NCBI RefSeq assembly: GCF_021044935.1
Contig: NZ_JAJNMP010000003.1
Span: forward strand, 434,001-498,000
DNA from: Agromyces cavernae
GTDB taxonomy: Bacteria; Actinomycetota; Actinomycetes; Actinomycetales; Microbacteriaceae
DNA length: 64,000 nt
Direction of reading: 5' to 3'
Of this stretch, positions 17,555-25,146 are shown one piece after another. Under the pieces are notes generated by a model, which was given only the letters and a program-made list of their open reading frames with translations, was not told the origin of the DNA and made no database searches. Each line of letters begins with the position of its first letter. Position 1 is the first letter of the stretch. The position numbers were made by a program, and so were the translations under genes.

Positions 17555-19006
17555 GTGGCAACCACCGTCTTCGAACGACGCCGGCCGCCGGCATCCGTCG
17601 TGCAGCACTCGCTCGCCGACACGCACCAATCGGTGTTCTGGCTCGACGACCTCGCCGCATCCGGCGGGCAACCGTCTCGCCAGGTGCTCACCCACAACCA
17701 CGTCGCCGACCTCGCCATCGTCGGCGGCGGCTACACCGGCCTGTGGACCGCGATCCTCGCGAAGCAGCGCAACCCCGATTCGCGCGTCCTCCTGGTCGAG
17801 GCGAAATCGATCGGGTGGGCGGCATCGGGCCGCAACGGCGGGTTCTGCGAGGCGAGTCTCACGCACGGTCGCGAGAACGGCCTCTCCCGGTGGCCCGACG
17901 AGCTCGACACGCTCGATCGCCTCGGGCTCGAGAACCTCGACGCGATCGAGGCCGCCGAGGCCGAACTGGGGATGTCGTTCGAGTTCGAGCGCAACGGCTC
18001 GCTCGACGTCGCGGTCGAACCGCACCAGCTCGAGTGGCTCGAGGAGTCGCTGGCCGACGCGGCCGGTCGTGGCGACGATTCGGTGATCTACCTCGAGGAA
18101 TCGGCGGTGCAGGCCGAGGTGGCGTCGCCCACCTACCTCGGGGCCGTGTGGAACACCCGCACGAGCGCGATCCTGCACCCGGCGAAGCTCGCAGCCGAGC
18201 TCGCGCGGGTCGCCGAAGGACTCGGTGTCGAGATCTTCGAGCGGTCACCGGTGCGCAGGCTCGAGACCCCCGGTTCGACCGGGGCGGCGAGCCTCGTCAC
18301 CGACGTCGGCCGCATCGATGCGGCTCGCGTGGTGCTCGCGACGAACGTGTTCCCGTCGCTGCTGAAGCGCAACCGGCTCATGACCGTGCCCGTGTACGAC
18401 TACGCGCTGATGACCGAACCGTTGTCGGCCGAGCAGCTCGCCTCGATCGGGTGGTCGCGCCGGCAGGGCATCGGCGACATGGCGAACCAGTTCCACTACT
18501 ACCGGCTGTCGCGCGACAACCGCATCCTCTTCGGCGGCTACGACGCGATCTACCACTACGGTCGCCGCATCCGCGACCGTTACGAGCAGCGGCCCGCCGC
18601 GTTCGAGATGCTCGCAAGCCACTTCTTCACGACGTTCCCGCAGCTCGAGGGACTGCGCTTCTCGCACAAGTGGGCGGGTGCGGTCGACACGAGCACGCAG
18701 TTCACCGCGTTCTTCGGCACCGCCCGCGACGATCGCGTCGCCTATGCCGCGGGATTCACGGGCCTCGGCGTCGCCTCGACGCGATTCGCGGCCGAGGTCA
18801 TGCTCGACCTGCTCGAGCAGCGCGACAACGAGCGCACGTCGCTCGAGATGGTGCGCAAGCGCCCGCTGCCGTTCCCGCCCGAGCCGGTCGCGGCGATCGG
18901 CATCAACGCCACGCGATGGTCGCTCGATCGGGCCGACCACAACCAGGGCAGGCGCAACCTGCTGCTGAAGACGCTCGACGCGCTCGGATTGGGGTTCGAT
19001 TCATGA
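17555..19006 (+). CDS. FAD-dependent oxidoreductase (DAO family, gamma-glutamylputrescine oxidase-like)
   Basis: Flavin amine/amino acid oxidase (483 aa) of the D-amino-acid-oxidase superfamily. The FAD Rossmann motif is LAIVGGGYTGLWTAILAKQRNPDSRVLLVEA near residues 50-80, followed by the SGRNGGF segment typical of PuuB-type proteins; the C-terminal FAD contact is AYAAGFTGLGVASTRFAAE. The GTG at 17555 follows GGAGTGATC and fits the family's usual length; the frame upstream is non-family sequence. The cupin gene overlaps its stop as ATGA. Likely oxidises a secondary amine such as gamma-glutamylputrescine, which would fit the polyamine-type importer at 1-4031. Confidence 0.85.
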   Translation: MATTVFERRRPPASVVQHSLADTHQSVFWLDDLAASGGQPSRQVLTHNHVADLAIVGGGYTGLWTAILAKQRNPDSRVLLVEAKSIGWAASGRNGGFCEASLTHGRENGLSRWPDELDTLDRLGLENLDAIEAAEAELGMSFEFERNGSLDVAVEPHQLEWLEESLADAAGRGDDSVIYLEESAVQAEVASPTYLGAVWNTRTSAILHPAKLAAELARVAEGLGVEIFERSPVRRLETPGSTGAASLVTDVGRIDAARVVLATNVFPSLLKRNRLMTVPVYDYALMTEPLSAEQLASIGWSRRQGIGDMANQFHYYRLSRDNRILFGGYDAIYHYGRRIRDRYEQRPAAFEMLASHFFTTFPQLEGLRFSHKWAGAVDTSTQFTAFFGTARDDRVAYAAGFTGLGVASTRFAAEVMLDLLEQRDNERTSLEMVRKRPLPFPPEPVAAIGINATRWSLDRADHNQGRRNLLLKTLDALGLGFDS

Positions 19007-19374
19007 GCGACGCCTCCAGCGATTCGGTACGCCTCATCGCCGGCGCGATCACGGATGCCGCATCCGTCGCCCTCTCGCACGAACCGGTGCCGGCTGACCA
19101 GGTGGTCGAGGGCTCGCCCACCACGGGCTACGTCGCGCTCGACGAATCCGACGCGGGTGAGATCGGCGTCTGGGAGATGACGCCGGGCGCGATGCGCGAC
19201 GTCGAGGTCGACGAGGTGTTCGTCGTGCTCTCGGGCGCGGCGACCGTCGAGTTCGAGCATCCGCACTCATCGCCGATCGTGCTCGCGCCCGGCTCGGTCG
19301 TGCGTCTCGACGCCGGCATGAAGACCATCTGGACTGTGCGCGAGACGCTGCGCAAGGTGTTCATCGCCAGGTGA
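19003..19374 (+). CDS. Cupin domain protein (DUF861/EutQ-like)
   Basis: Small single-domain cupin (123 aa). The core reads GEIGVWEMTPGAMRDVEVDEVFVVLSGAATVEFEHPHSSPIVLAPGSVVRLDAGMKTIWTV, matching the cupin_3 family. The ATG overlaps the oxidase stop codon, so the two are translationally coupled and probably work on the same amine pathway. Cupins of this type often accompany PuuB-like oxidases; the exact role is unknown. Confidence 0.85.
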   Translation: MSDASSDSVRLIAGAITDAASVALSHEPVPADQVVEGSPTTGYVALDESDAGEIGVWEMTPGAMRDVEVDEVFVVLSGAATVEFEHPHSSPIVLAPGSVVRLDAGMKTIWTVRETLRKVFIAR

Positions 19375-19382
19375 GAGTGCGG

Positions 19383-20009
19383 TCAGCCGCAGAACTCCCT
19401 GGGCGCGGCCTGGCGCTCGGACGAGCCGATGGTCGTGACGATGCCGCCGTCGACGATGAAGTCGATCCAGCCGGTCGCGTCGTCGCCGACGGCGTAGCCG
19501 TACGTGTCAGCGCCGATCTGGGCGACGGTCTCGAGGTCGGGGTACGCGGCGGCGAGCTCTTCGCCGGACGAACCGAGACGAATCCCGGCGTCGGTCGCGG
19601 GCGAGGCCGGGACGACCCCGTCATCGCCGGCTCGTCCGGCGACCCACACCGTCGCCACCTCGGTGCCGTCTGCCGACAGGCTCAGCAGGACTCCCGCGGT
19701 CGCGTCGCGCGAGAGTTCGACCGCGCCGGGGCACAGTTCCGCAGCTTCGAAGGTCGTCAGTTCGGAGAGCGCATCGGGATAGGCGGCGGCGCGCTTGATC
19801 GGGCCGATGCCTTCGGCGGTGATCGTCCACGTCGTCACGTCGGCGGGATCGACGGTGGGTGCCGGAGAGGGCGTCGGCGGAGACACCGCTGAGGCGGTCG
19901 GCGACGGCTGACCGGTGCTGCCAATCTCGGCCGATCCGGGCGAGGCGCACGCGGCGAGTGCCAGGATGGCGATGAGGGCGCAGGCAACGGGGGCGGGACG
20001 GAATCGCAT
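19383..20009 (-). CDS. Putative lipoprotein
   Basis: Secreted lipoprotein of 208 aa with no recognised enzymatic domain. The signal peptide is followed by a lipobox (ALAAC) and a Ser/Thr/Pro-rich linker. The folded part (TTWTITAEGIGPIKRAAAYPDALSEL onward) has two similar modules, each with a PIKRAAAYPDAL or GSSGEELAAAYPDL element, which suggests an internal repeat. The ATG at 20009 is preceded by AAGGAG with a 9-nt spacer. It is convergent with the cupin gene (8-bp gap). Confidence 0.8.
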   Translation of the reverse strand: MRFRPAPVACALIAILALAACASPGSAEIGSTGQPSPTASAVSPPTPSPAPTVDPADVTTWTITAEGIGPIKRAAAYPDALSELTTFEAAELCPGAVELSRDATAGVLLSLSADGTEVATVWVAGRAGDDGVVPASPATDAGIRLGSSGEELAAAYPDLETVAQIGADTYGYAVGDDATGWIDFIVDGGIVTTIGSSERQAAPREFCG

Positions 20010-20261
20010 CGAGGGCGTCTCCTTCGGCCGGAATCCTCGGCGGCTCCGAGTTCGGTCAGCATATCCTTCACGCGGACGAGAAGCTGTGGCGCCTTCGTCT
20101 CGTTCGGATAACACCCACCGGGACGCGCGGGTCGCGACCGCGTGACGCCTCCGCTCGTCCTCAACAGGTTGCTCCTCCAGAGAGTTCTCCACAGATTTTT
20201 CGCTGTTGATCGGCGATTTCATCGCGATTCGAATGTCGGTGGGTCGTGATCGAATGGGTCC

Positions 20262-21692
20262 ATGACGGAGTTCGGAGCGAGTGCGGCGAGCAGCCGTCAT
20301 GCTCGCGTCCGCGGTGGCGCCTCAGTGCGCGCCGCCGAGGCTGCGCTCGATGCCGAACTCGAGGCGATCGTCGAACTCGAGCGTTCCATCCGCGCTGCAC
20401 AGGCCGAGCAGTTGCGGCGCATCGAGCGCGCGCACGGCTGGGCGCACGCGGTCGAACGGGTGCATGAGGGCAGCAGCTCGACCGATCGAGAGCTGGCGAC
20501 GCGATGTTTCGTCGCTGAACTCGCGACGGCACTGCGGGTGCACGAGCGACAGTCGGGTGCGATGGTCGCCGACGCCCAGCGGCTTCGATCGCTGCCCGCG
20601 ACGCTCGACGCACTCGCGAGTGGCACGATCGGGCTCGCCCACACCCGAACGATCATCGAAGCGACGCAGGGCATGCCGCAGCCGCTCACCGCCGAGTTCG
20701 AGGTCACGGCGCTCGACCGCGCGGCCCGCATGACCAACGCCTCGCTGCGGCGCAGCCTGCGGGGCTTGCGTGAGCGCCTGCTCGCCGAGCCGCTCGAGCA
20801 GCGACAGGCGCGCAGTGCGCTCGACCGGCGGGTGTGTCTCGAACCCGAGCCCGACGGCATGGCCTGGCTCAGCCTCTACCTCGAGGGAGAACGCGCGACG
20901 GCCATCCGTGCTCGGCTCGACGCCCTCGCCGGGGCATCGCTCGACGGCCGCACGGCGGCGCAACGAGCACTCGACATCGCGGCCGACCTGCTGCTCGGAA
21001 ACCCGGTCGTGGGCGGCGCGACCGACGACGGCGACGGGCTCGGCGCCGGCGACGGGCTCGGTGGCGGCCCGGCCGGAGTCGGCGAAGCCGATATCTCCCG
21101 GCGCCGTCCGCTGGGTGCCGTGGTTCCCCGGGTGTACGTGACGGTGCCGGTGATGACGTTGCTCGGCCACTCCGATGAACCCGCCGAACTCGACGGGTAC
21201 GGCCCGATCGACGCCGAGACCGCTCGAGAACTCGCGGCGCACGCGCCGTCGTTCCAGCGCATCCTGACGCACCCCGAGACCGGTGCCTACCTCTCCTACG
21301 GTCGCGCGAGCTATCGGGTTCCGGCCGATCTCGCCGGGTACCTGCGGGTGCGCGACGGAGGGTGTCGATTCCCGGGATGCGGTCGCCGGGCGGTCTCGAG
21401 CGACATCGACCACACCGTCGATTGGGCGTTCGACGGGCGCACCGAGCATGACAATCTCGCGCACCTCTGTCGCAAGCACCACCGGCTCAAGCATCGAACC
21501 GGGTGGCGAATGGCGCAGGAGCCCGGCGGCGCCGTCCGTTGGGAGTCACCTGCCGGTCGTGTCTACCGAAGTCGACCCGAGCATCCGTTCGCGCCGAGGC
21601 CGGCATCCCGAAATGCAAACACCCGCACGTCGAGCCGGCCACCCGATGCGATGGAAGACCCCGAGGCTCCGCCTCTGGCGGCAGGGTTCTGA
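20262..21692 (+). CDS. DUF222 / HNH endonuclease domain protein
   Basis: Protein of 476 aa of the actinobacterial 13E12-repeat family: an N-terminal helical DUF222 domain and a C-terminal HNH nuclease motif (CRFPGCGRRAVSSDIDHTVDW followed by DNLAHLCRKHHRLKH). The two Cys and the DH and HH residues of the zinc/HNH core are all present. A Gly/Asp-rich linker (residues about 245-270) separates the domains. These genes are multicopy in many actinobacterial genomes and their function is not established; some may belong to mobile elements, but no insertion-sequence ends are visible. The 252-bp spacer upstream (20010-20261) shows no further gene. Confidence 0.88.
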   Translation: MTEFGASAASSRHARVRGGASVRAAEAALDAELEAIVELERSIRAAQAEQLRRIERAHGWAHAVERVHEGSSSTDRELATRCFVAELATALRVHERQSGAMVADAQRLRSLPATLDALASGTIGLAHTRTIIEATQGMPQPLTAEFEVTALDRAARMTNASLRRSLRGLRERLLAEPLEQRQARSALDRRVCLEPEPDGMAWLSLYLEGERATAIRARLDALAGASLDGRTAAQRALDIAADLLLGNPVVGGATDDGDGLGAGDGLGGGPAGVGEADISRRRPLGAVVPRVYVTVPVMTLLGHSDEPAELDGYGPIDAETARELAAHAPSFQRILTHPETGAYLSYGRASYRVPADLAGYLRVRDGGCRFPGCGRRAVSSDIDHTVDWAFDGRTEHDNLAHLCRKHHRLKHRTGWRMAQEPGGAVRWESPAGRVYRSRPEHPFAPRPASRNANTRTSSRPPDAMEDPEAPPLAAGF

Positions 21693-21739
21693 GCGCGGCC
21701 CCACGTGCGGGTGCCAGCGCATTGCGCGGTGTTACTGAG

Positions 21740-22477
21740 TCAGGCGACCGAGACCTCGGCTGCGCCCGACCCGACCACGGCGTCGGGCGCCGGACCGACC
21801 GGGTCGATGTGGAACATGCGGGCGAAGCGCACGACCGCGTCGTGCTCGCCGGCGAGCAACTGCACCCCCGCCGGATCGAGCGAACCCGAGAGGAGATCGC
21901 GGAACTCCGCCGCGCTGAGCACGAACTCGGCGCTCACCTCGAACGCGACTTCCGGTGCGCCACCTCGCTGGGGCTGCGGCAGGGCGCCGGGCCCGATGGG
22001 CGACACCTCGAGCGTCGCGTTCACGACGATCGCGACGAGTGAGACACCGCTCACGTGCAGCACGTACTCGGTCGGGGGTGCGCCGGCAGCGGCATCCGAC
22101 CGGAACGCCGCCCGCAACGCGACGGCCAGCGAATCGGCCGTGACGATCTCGCCCTCGGCGGGCTCGCCGAGCGCCGACCACCCCCAGCGCTCGAGCGCGA
22201 CGACGACGGGTTCGAGCGCACGGCCGAACGCCGTGAGCTCGTACCCGCCGCGCACCGTCGGCACGCGCCTGATGACCCCTGACTCCTGCAGTTCCTTGAG
22301 CCGGTCGCTCAGGATGTTGGTGGGGATGCGCGGGAGTCCCGCCTTCAGGTCGCCATACCGGCGCGCGCCGACGAGCAGGTCGCGGACGATGAGCATCGCC
22401 CACCTGTCCCCGACCCGCTCGAGTGTCCGCGCCGCGCCGCTGTACTGGCCGAAGCCGCGCGCGGCGCGTGTGGCCAT
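21740..22477 (-). CDS. HxlR family transcriptional regulator with C-terminal SCP2-like domain
   Basis: Regulator of 245 aa. The N-terminal winged helix (GAARTLERVGDRWAMLIVRDLLVGARRYGDLKAGLPRIPTNILSDRLKELQESGVIRR) is diagnostic of HxlR/PadR-like MarR relatives. The C-terminal half, of mixed alpha/beta character, may be a sterol-carrier-like ligand domain, as seen in some actinobacterial HxlR proteins. It lies 13 bp downstream of the VOC gene on the same strand, making a two-gene operon, and a CAAGTG/CACTTG array upstream is a likely autoregulatory operator. Confidence 0.83.
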   Translation of the reverse strand: MATRAARGFGQYSGAARTLERVGDRWAMLIVRDLLVGARRYGDLKAGLPRIPTNILSDRLKELQESGVIRRVPTVRGGYELTAFGRALEPVVVALERWGWSALGEPAEGEIVTADSLAVALRAAFRSDAAAGAPPTEYVLHVSGVSLVAIVVNATLEVSPIGPGALPQPQRGGAPEVAFEVSAEFVLSAAEFRDLLSGSLDPAGVQLLAGEHDAVVRFARMFHIDPVGPAPDAVVGSGAAEVSVA

Positions 22478-22490
22478 GTGCCGGCCCCGG

Positions 22491-22952
22491 TCAGGCCGAC
22501 GCCGAAGGCGCCGAGGCTCCCTGCTCGGCCAGGTAGGCCTCGGGGCCCTGCTCGGCTGCCGCGGGCTCCATGTAGAGGAATCCGAGGATGTTGCCGTCGG
22601 GGTCCTCGAGGTCGCGCGAGTACATGAAGCCGTAGTCCTGCGCCTCGCGGGGCTCGGTGCCACCTGCGGCGAGACCCTTGGCGAGCGCGTCGTCGACCTC
22701 GTCGCGCGAGTCACGGGTGAGGGCGATGCTCACCTGCGCCTGCGTCTTGGTGTCGATGATCTGCTTGTCGGTGAACGTGCCGAGGTACTCGCGGGTGAGC
22801 ACCATGAAGTAGAGGTTGTCGCCGAGCACGACGCATGCGGCGTTCTCGTCGGTGAACAGCGGGTTGATCGAGAACCCGAGGGCCGTGTAGAAGGCCTTCG
22901 AACGCTCGAGGTCGGTCGAGGGAAGGTTCACGAAGATGCTCGAGGTGGTCAT
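22491..22952 (-). CDS. VOC family protein
   Basis: Vicinal-oxygen-chelate protein of 153 aa (MTTSSIFVNLPSTDLERSKAFYTALGF, with YSRDLEDPDGNILGFLYM at the end), similar to glyoxalase/extradiol-type proteins of the PhnB-like group. Of two adjacent ATGs I chose 22952 because the GGAG then has a proper spacing. It is the first gene of an operon with the HxlR regulator. Substrate unknown; the regulator suggests a stress or electrophile response. Confidence 0.85.
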   Translation of the reverse strand: MTTSSIFVNLPSTDLERSKAFYTALGFSINPLFTDENAACVVLGDNLYFMVLTREYLGTFTDKQIIDTKTQAQVSIALTRDSRDEVDDALAKGLAAGGTEPREAQDYGFMYSRDLEDPDGNILGFLYMEPAAAEQGPEAYLAEQGASAPSASA

Positions 22953-22995
22953 CATTGCTCCAGGGTGTGTGGGTCGTGTTGTTCTGTCAGGCCAG

Positions 22996-23031
22996 CTTGC
23001 TCTTTGCAAGTGCACTTGTCAATAGCAAGTG
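22996..23031. promoter_or_regulatory. Putative HxlR operator array
   Basis: Contains a perfect 12-bp palindrome CAAGTGCACTTG (23007-23018), a further half-site CAAGTG (23026-23031) and CTTGC (22996-23000). A minus-strand TTGACA (23017-23022) overlaps the palindrome, so binding should block the -35 of the VOC-hxlR operon. Autoregulation by the HxlR protein is inferred from position. Confidence 0.65.
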
Positions 23032-23061
23032 TTTTCTTCTCTGCCGCAGCTCAGGACGGGT

Positions 23062-23502
23062 TCAACCCCGACTCGCGAACAGCTCGACCGCGACCCGCGC
23101 GCACGCCTCATCGTCGGCCGCATCCGCACCGCTCACACCGACGCCTCCGACGACCACGCCCTCGACCGCGAGAGGCATCCCGCCCGGGAACAGCACGTAC
23201 CGACCGCCGCCGTTCGCGTGCAACCCGAACAGCACACCGCCCGGCACCGCGAGCCCGCCGAGCTCGGAGGTCGGCGCCCGGTGCGCGACCGCCGTGAACG
23301 CCTTGTCGACCGCCAGCGTCGGGCCTGCGATCTCGGCACCGTCCATCCGCGCGAACCCGATAAGGTGCCCGCCCGCATCGACGACCGCGATGCTCACCGC
23401 GACCCCGAGCTCCTCCGCGCGGCGGCGGGCCGCCCCGACGAGCTCGACCGCGAGGTCGAGCCCGATCGAGACGGCCGCCCGCAATTCAACGGGTTCCGGC
23501 AT
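23062..23502 (-). CDS. GlcG/HbpS-like heme-degrading domain protein
   Basis: Small protein (146 aa) of the GlcG/HbpS/DUF336 family: AVSIGLDLAVELVGAARRRAEELGVAVSIAVVDAGGHLIGFARMDGA, then GGLAVPGGVLF and GGMPLAVEGVVVGGVGVSGA. Family members are often attached to catabolic operons as small accessory proteins. Its start overlaps the end of the permease gene by 17 bp, so it is the last gene of that operon. Confidence 0.85.
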   Translation of the reverse strand: MPEPVELRAAVSIGLDLAVELVGAARRRAEELGVAVSIAVVDAGGHLIGFARMDGAEIAGPTLAVDKAFTAVAHRAPTSELGGLAVPGGVLFGLHANGGGRYVLFPGGMPLAVEGVVVGGVGVSGADAADDEACARVAVELFASRG

Positions 23503-24976
23503 CCGCCTGCTCCGTCGCGCCGGCACCGGCGTTCGAAGATGCCTCGGACGAGGCATCCTCGTCGCCCCCGACCTCGCTCTCACCGCCGGCGAGCACCGCA
23601 CCCGCCCGGGCGAGCACCTCAGGACGCCTCCGCCCGAACACCACCGCGATGACCGCCATGGCCGCGATGAAGGCGAGCACGATGTACGGGAAGTACCGCA
23701 GCGGCTCGGCCGGCACCGGGTAGACCTGCCCGTAGATCGGGATGCCCAGAAGCACGATGCCGAGCACCGGCAGCACCGCGTGCCGCCAGACGTTGCGCTC
23801 GGCGCGCCCCTCGCGGGCGAAGTGCCGCATGCACGCGATGTTCGTGAGGATGTACACGGGGATGATCGCGAGCGTGAGGATCGAGCCGAGGTAGACGTAC
23901 GCGTTGAATGGCCCCGCGAGCAATCCCACACCGAAGGTGAACACCACGGCGACGATCGCCTGCAGCCAGATCGCTGTCGTCGGCGTACGGTGCACCGGGT
24001 GGATGCGGCCGAGCGACGACGGGAGCATCCCCTCACGACCCATCGCGAAGATGATCCGCACGACGCCGTTGTTGGCGTTCATCGTGACGGCGAAGATGCT
24101 CGAGATCCCGGCGAGACCGATCAGCAGGTCGAGCCACGGCGCGTACGTGCGAGCGAGCTCGTTGAACGGCGCGGCATTGCCGACGAGGCTGTCGAGCCCG
24201 GAGACGCCGAAGCCGATCATCTCCGCGTAGGTGCAGAAGATGTAGATCGCGCCGACCAGCAGCAGCGAGTAGAGGATGCCCCTGGGGACGTTGCGGCGCG
24301 GTTCGCGCACCTCCTCGCCGAGGGTCGTCGCCGCCTCGAAACCGACGAAGGAGAGGATGCCGAAGGTCATTCCAAGCGCGAGCCCCGAGATCCCGTTCGG
24401 GGATTCAGCCGGGCTGAACGGCTCGAGCGTGAGCCCCGCGGCTCCGCCTTGCATGAGCACGATCGCGCTCAACAGCACGATGACCCCGACCTCGATGCAG
24501 AAGAGGATCGCGGCCGTGCGCAGCGACCCCGAGATGCCGCGCAGCGAGAGCACCACCATGAGCACCGTGAAGATCGCCGAGATGATCGTCCAGTGCACCT
24601 GGATGCCGTAGCCGGCGAGCACGTCCTGCGTGTACACCCCGATGAGGGCGAGCTCGGCGGGCACGAGCAGCGCGTACGCTATGAACATCAGCCCGCCGGT
24701 CACGAAGCCGGTGCGCGGCCCGATGCCCCGCGAGACGTAGGTGTAGAACGACCCGGCGCTCGGGAACGCCTTTGCCATCGCCATGATGCTGCTCGCGACG
24801 ACGAGCATCACGACGAGCGCGATGACGAACACGAGCGGCATGGCCGCCCCGGCGCTCGCGGCAACCACCTGGGGGTTGAAATAGACCGACACCGCGGGGC
24901 CCATGAGGGCGGCCGACATAATGACCGCGCCGCCGAGTCCGACCGCGTTGCTGCGAAGTGCGCTTCCTTGCGCCAT
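23486..24976 (-). CDS. APC family amino acid/amine permease
   Basis: Cytoplasmic-membrane permease of 496 aa with about twelve hydrophobic segments, belonging to the amino acid-polyamine-organocation superfamily. Typical motifs are GLGGAVIMSAALMGPAVSVYF at the N-terminus, FVGFEAATTLGEEVREPRRNVPRGI in the middle, and NANNGVVRIIFAMGREGMLPSSLGRIHPVHRTPTTAI. The C-terminal tail is acidic and Ala-rich. ATG 24976 follows GGAGCATCG. Located divergently across from the MmsA/aminotransferase genes with PucR between, it probably imports the amine or omega-amino acid they catabolise. Confidence 0.88.
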   Translation of the reverse strand: MAQGSALRSNAVGLGGAVIMSAALMGPAVSVYFNPQVVAASAGAAMPLVFVIALVVMLVVASSIMAMAKAFPSAGSFYTYVSRGIGPRTGFVTGGLMFIAYALLVPAELALIGVYTQDVLAGYGIQVHWTIISAIFTVLMVVLSLRGISGSLRTAAILFCIEVGVIVLLSAIVLMQGGAAGLTLEPFSPAESPNGISGLALGMTFGILSFVGFEAATTLGEEVREPRRNVPRGILYSLLLVGAIYIFCTYAEMIGFGVSGLDSLVGNAAPFNELARTYAPWLDLLIGLAGISSIFAVTMNANNGVVRIIFAMGREGMLPSSLGRIHPVHRTPTTAIWLQAIVAVVFTFGVGLLAGPFNAYVYLGSILTLAIIPVYILTNIACMRHFAREGRAERNVWRHAVLPVLGIVLLGIPIYGQVYPVPAEPLRYFPYIVLAFIAAMAVIAVVFGRRRPEVLARAGAVLAGGESEVGGDEDASSEASSNAGAGATEQADAGTR

Positions 24977-24993
24977 CGATGCTCCAATCCGAG

Positions 24994-25050
24994 GTCTCGC
25001 GTCAGTACGAGACTGGAGAGACGCTAGGGCTCGGGCGGATCCGTCGTAAA
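24994..25050 (-). promoter_or_regulatory. Candidate promoter and downstream hairpin of permease operon
   Basis: On the minus strand a TTTACG -35-like element (25045-25050) and TAGCGT -10 (25021-25026) are spaced by 18 bp. Immediately downstream is an inverted repeat GTCTCG-N8-CGAGAC (24994-25013) that could be an operator or a 5' UTR hairpin. Confidence 0.45.
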
Positions 25051-25146
25051 GATCCCTCACCGGTGCTCGATCGATGTCCGCACACTGTGACCTGACGGCG
25101 CCGTTTCGCCGGTCGGATCGACGGCCCCTCGGATGAGCTGCAGAAC

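Noticed and set aside
20262..21692. DUF222-HNH gene as transposase or intron endonuclease
   Set aside because: No terminal inverted repeats, target duplication or intron structure around it. These genes are widespread single units in actinobacteria.
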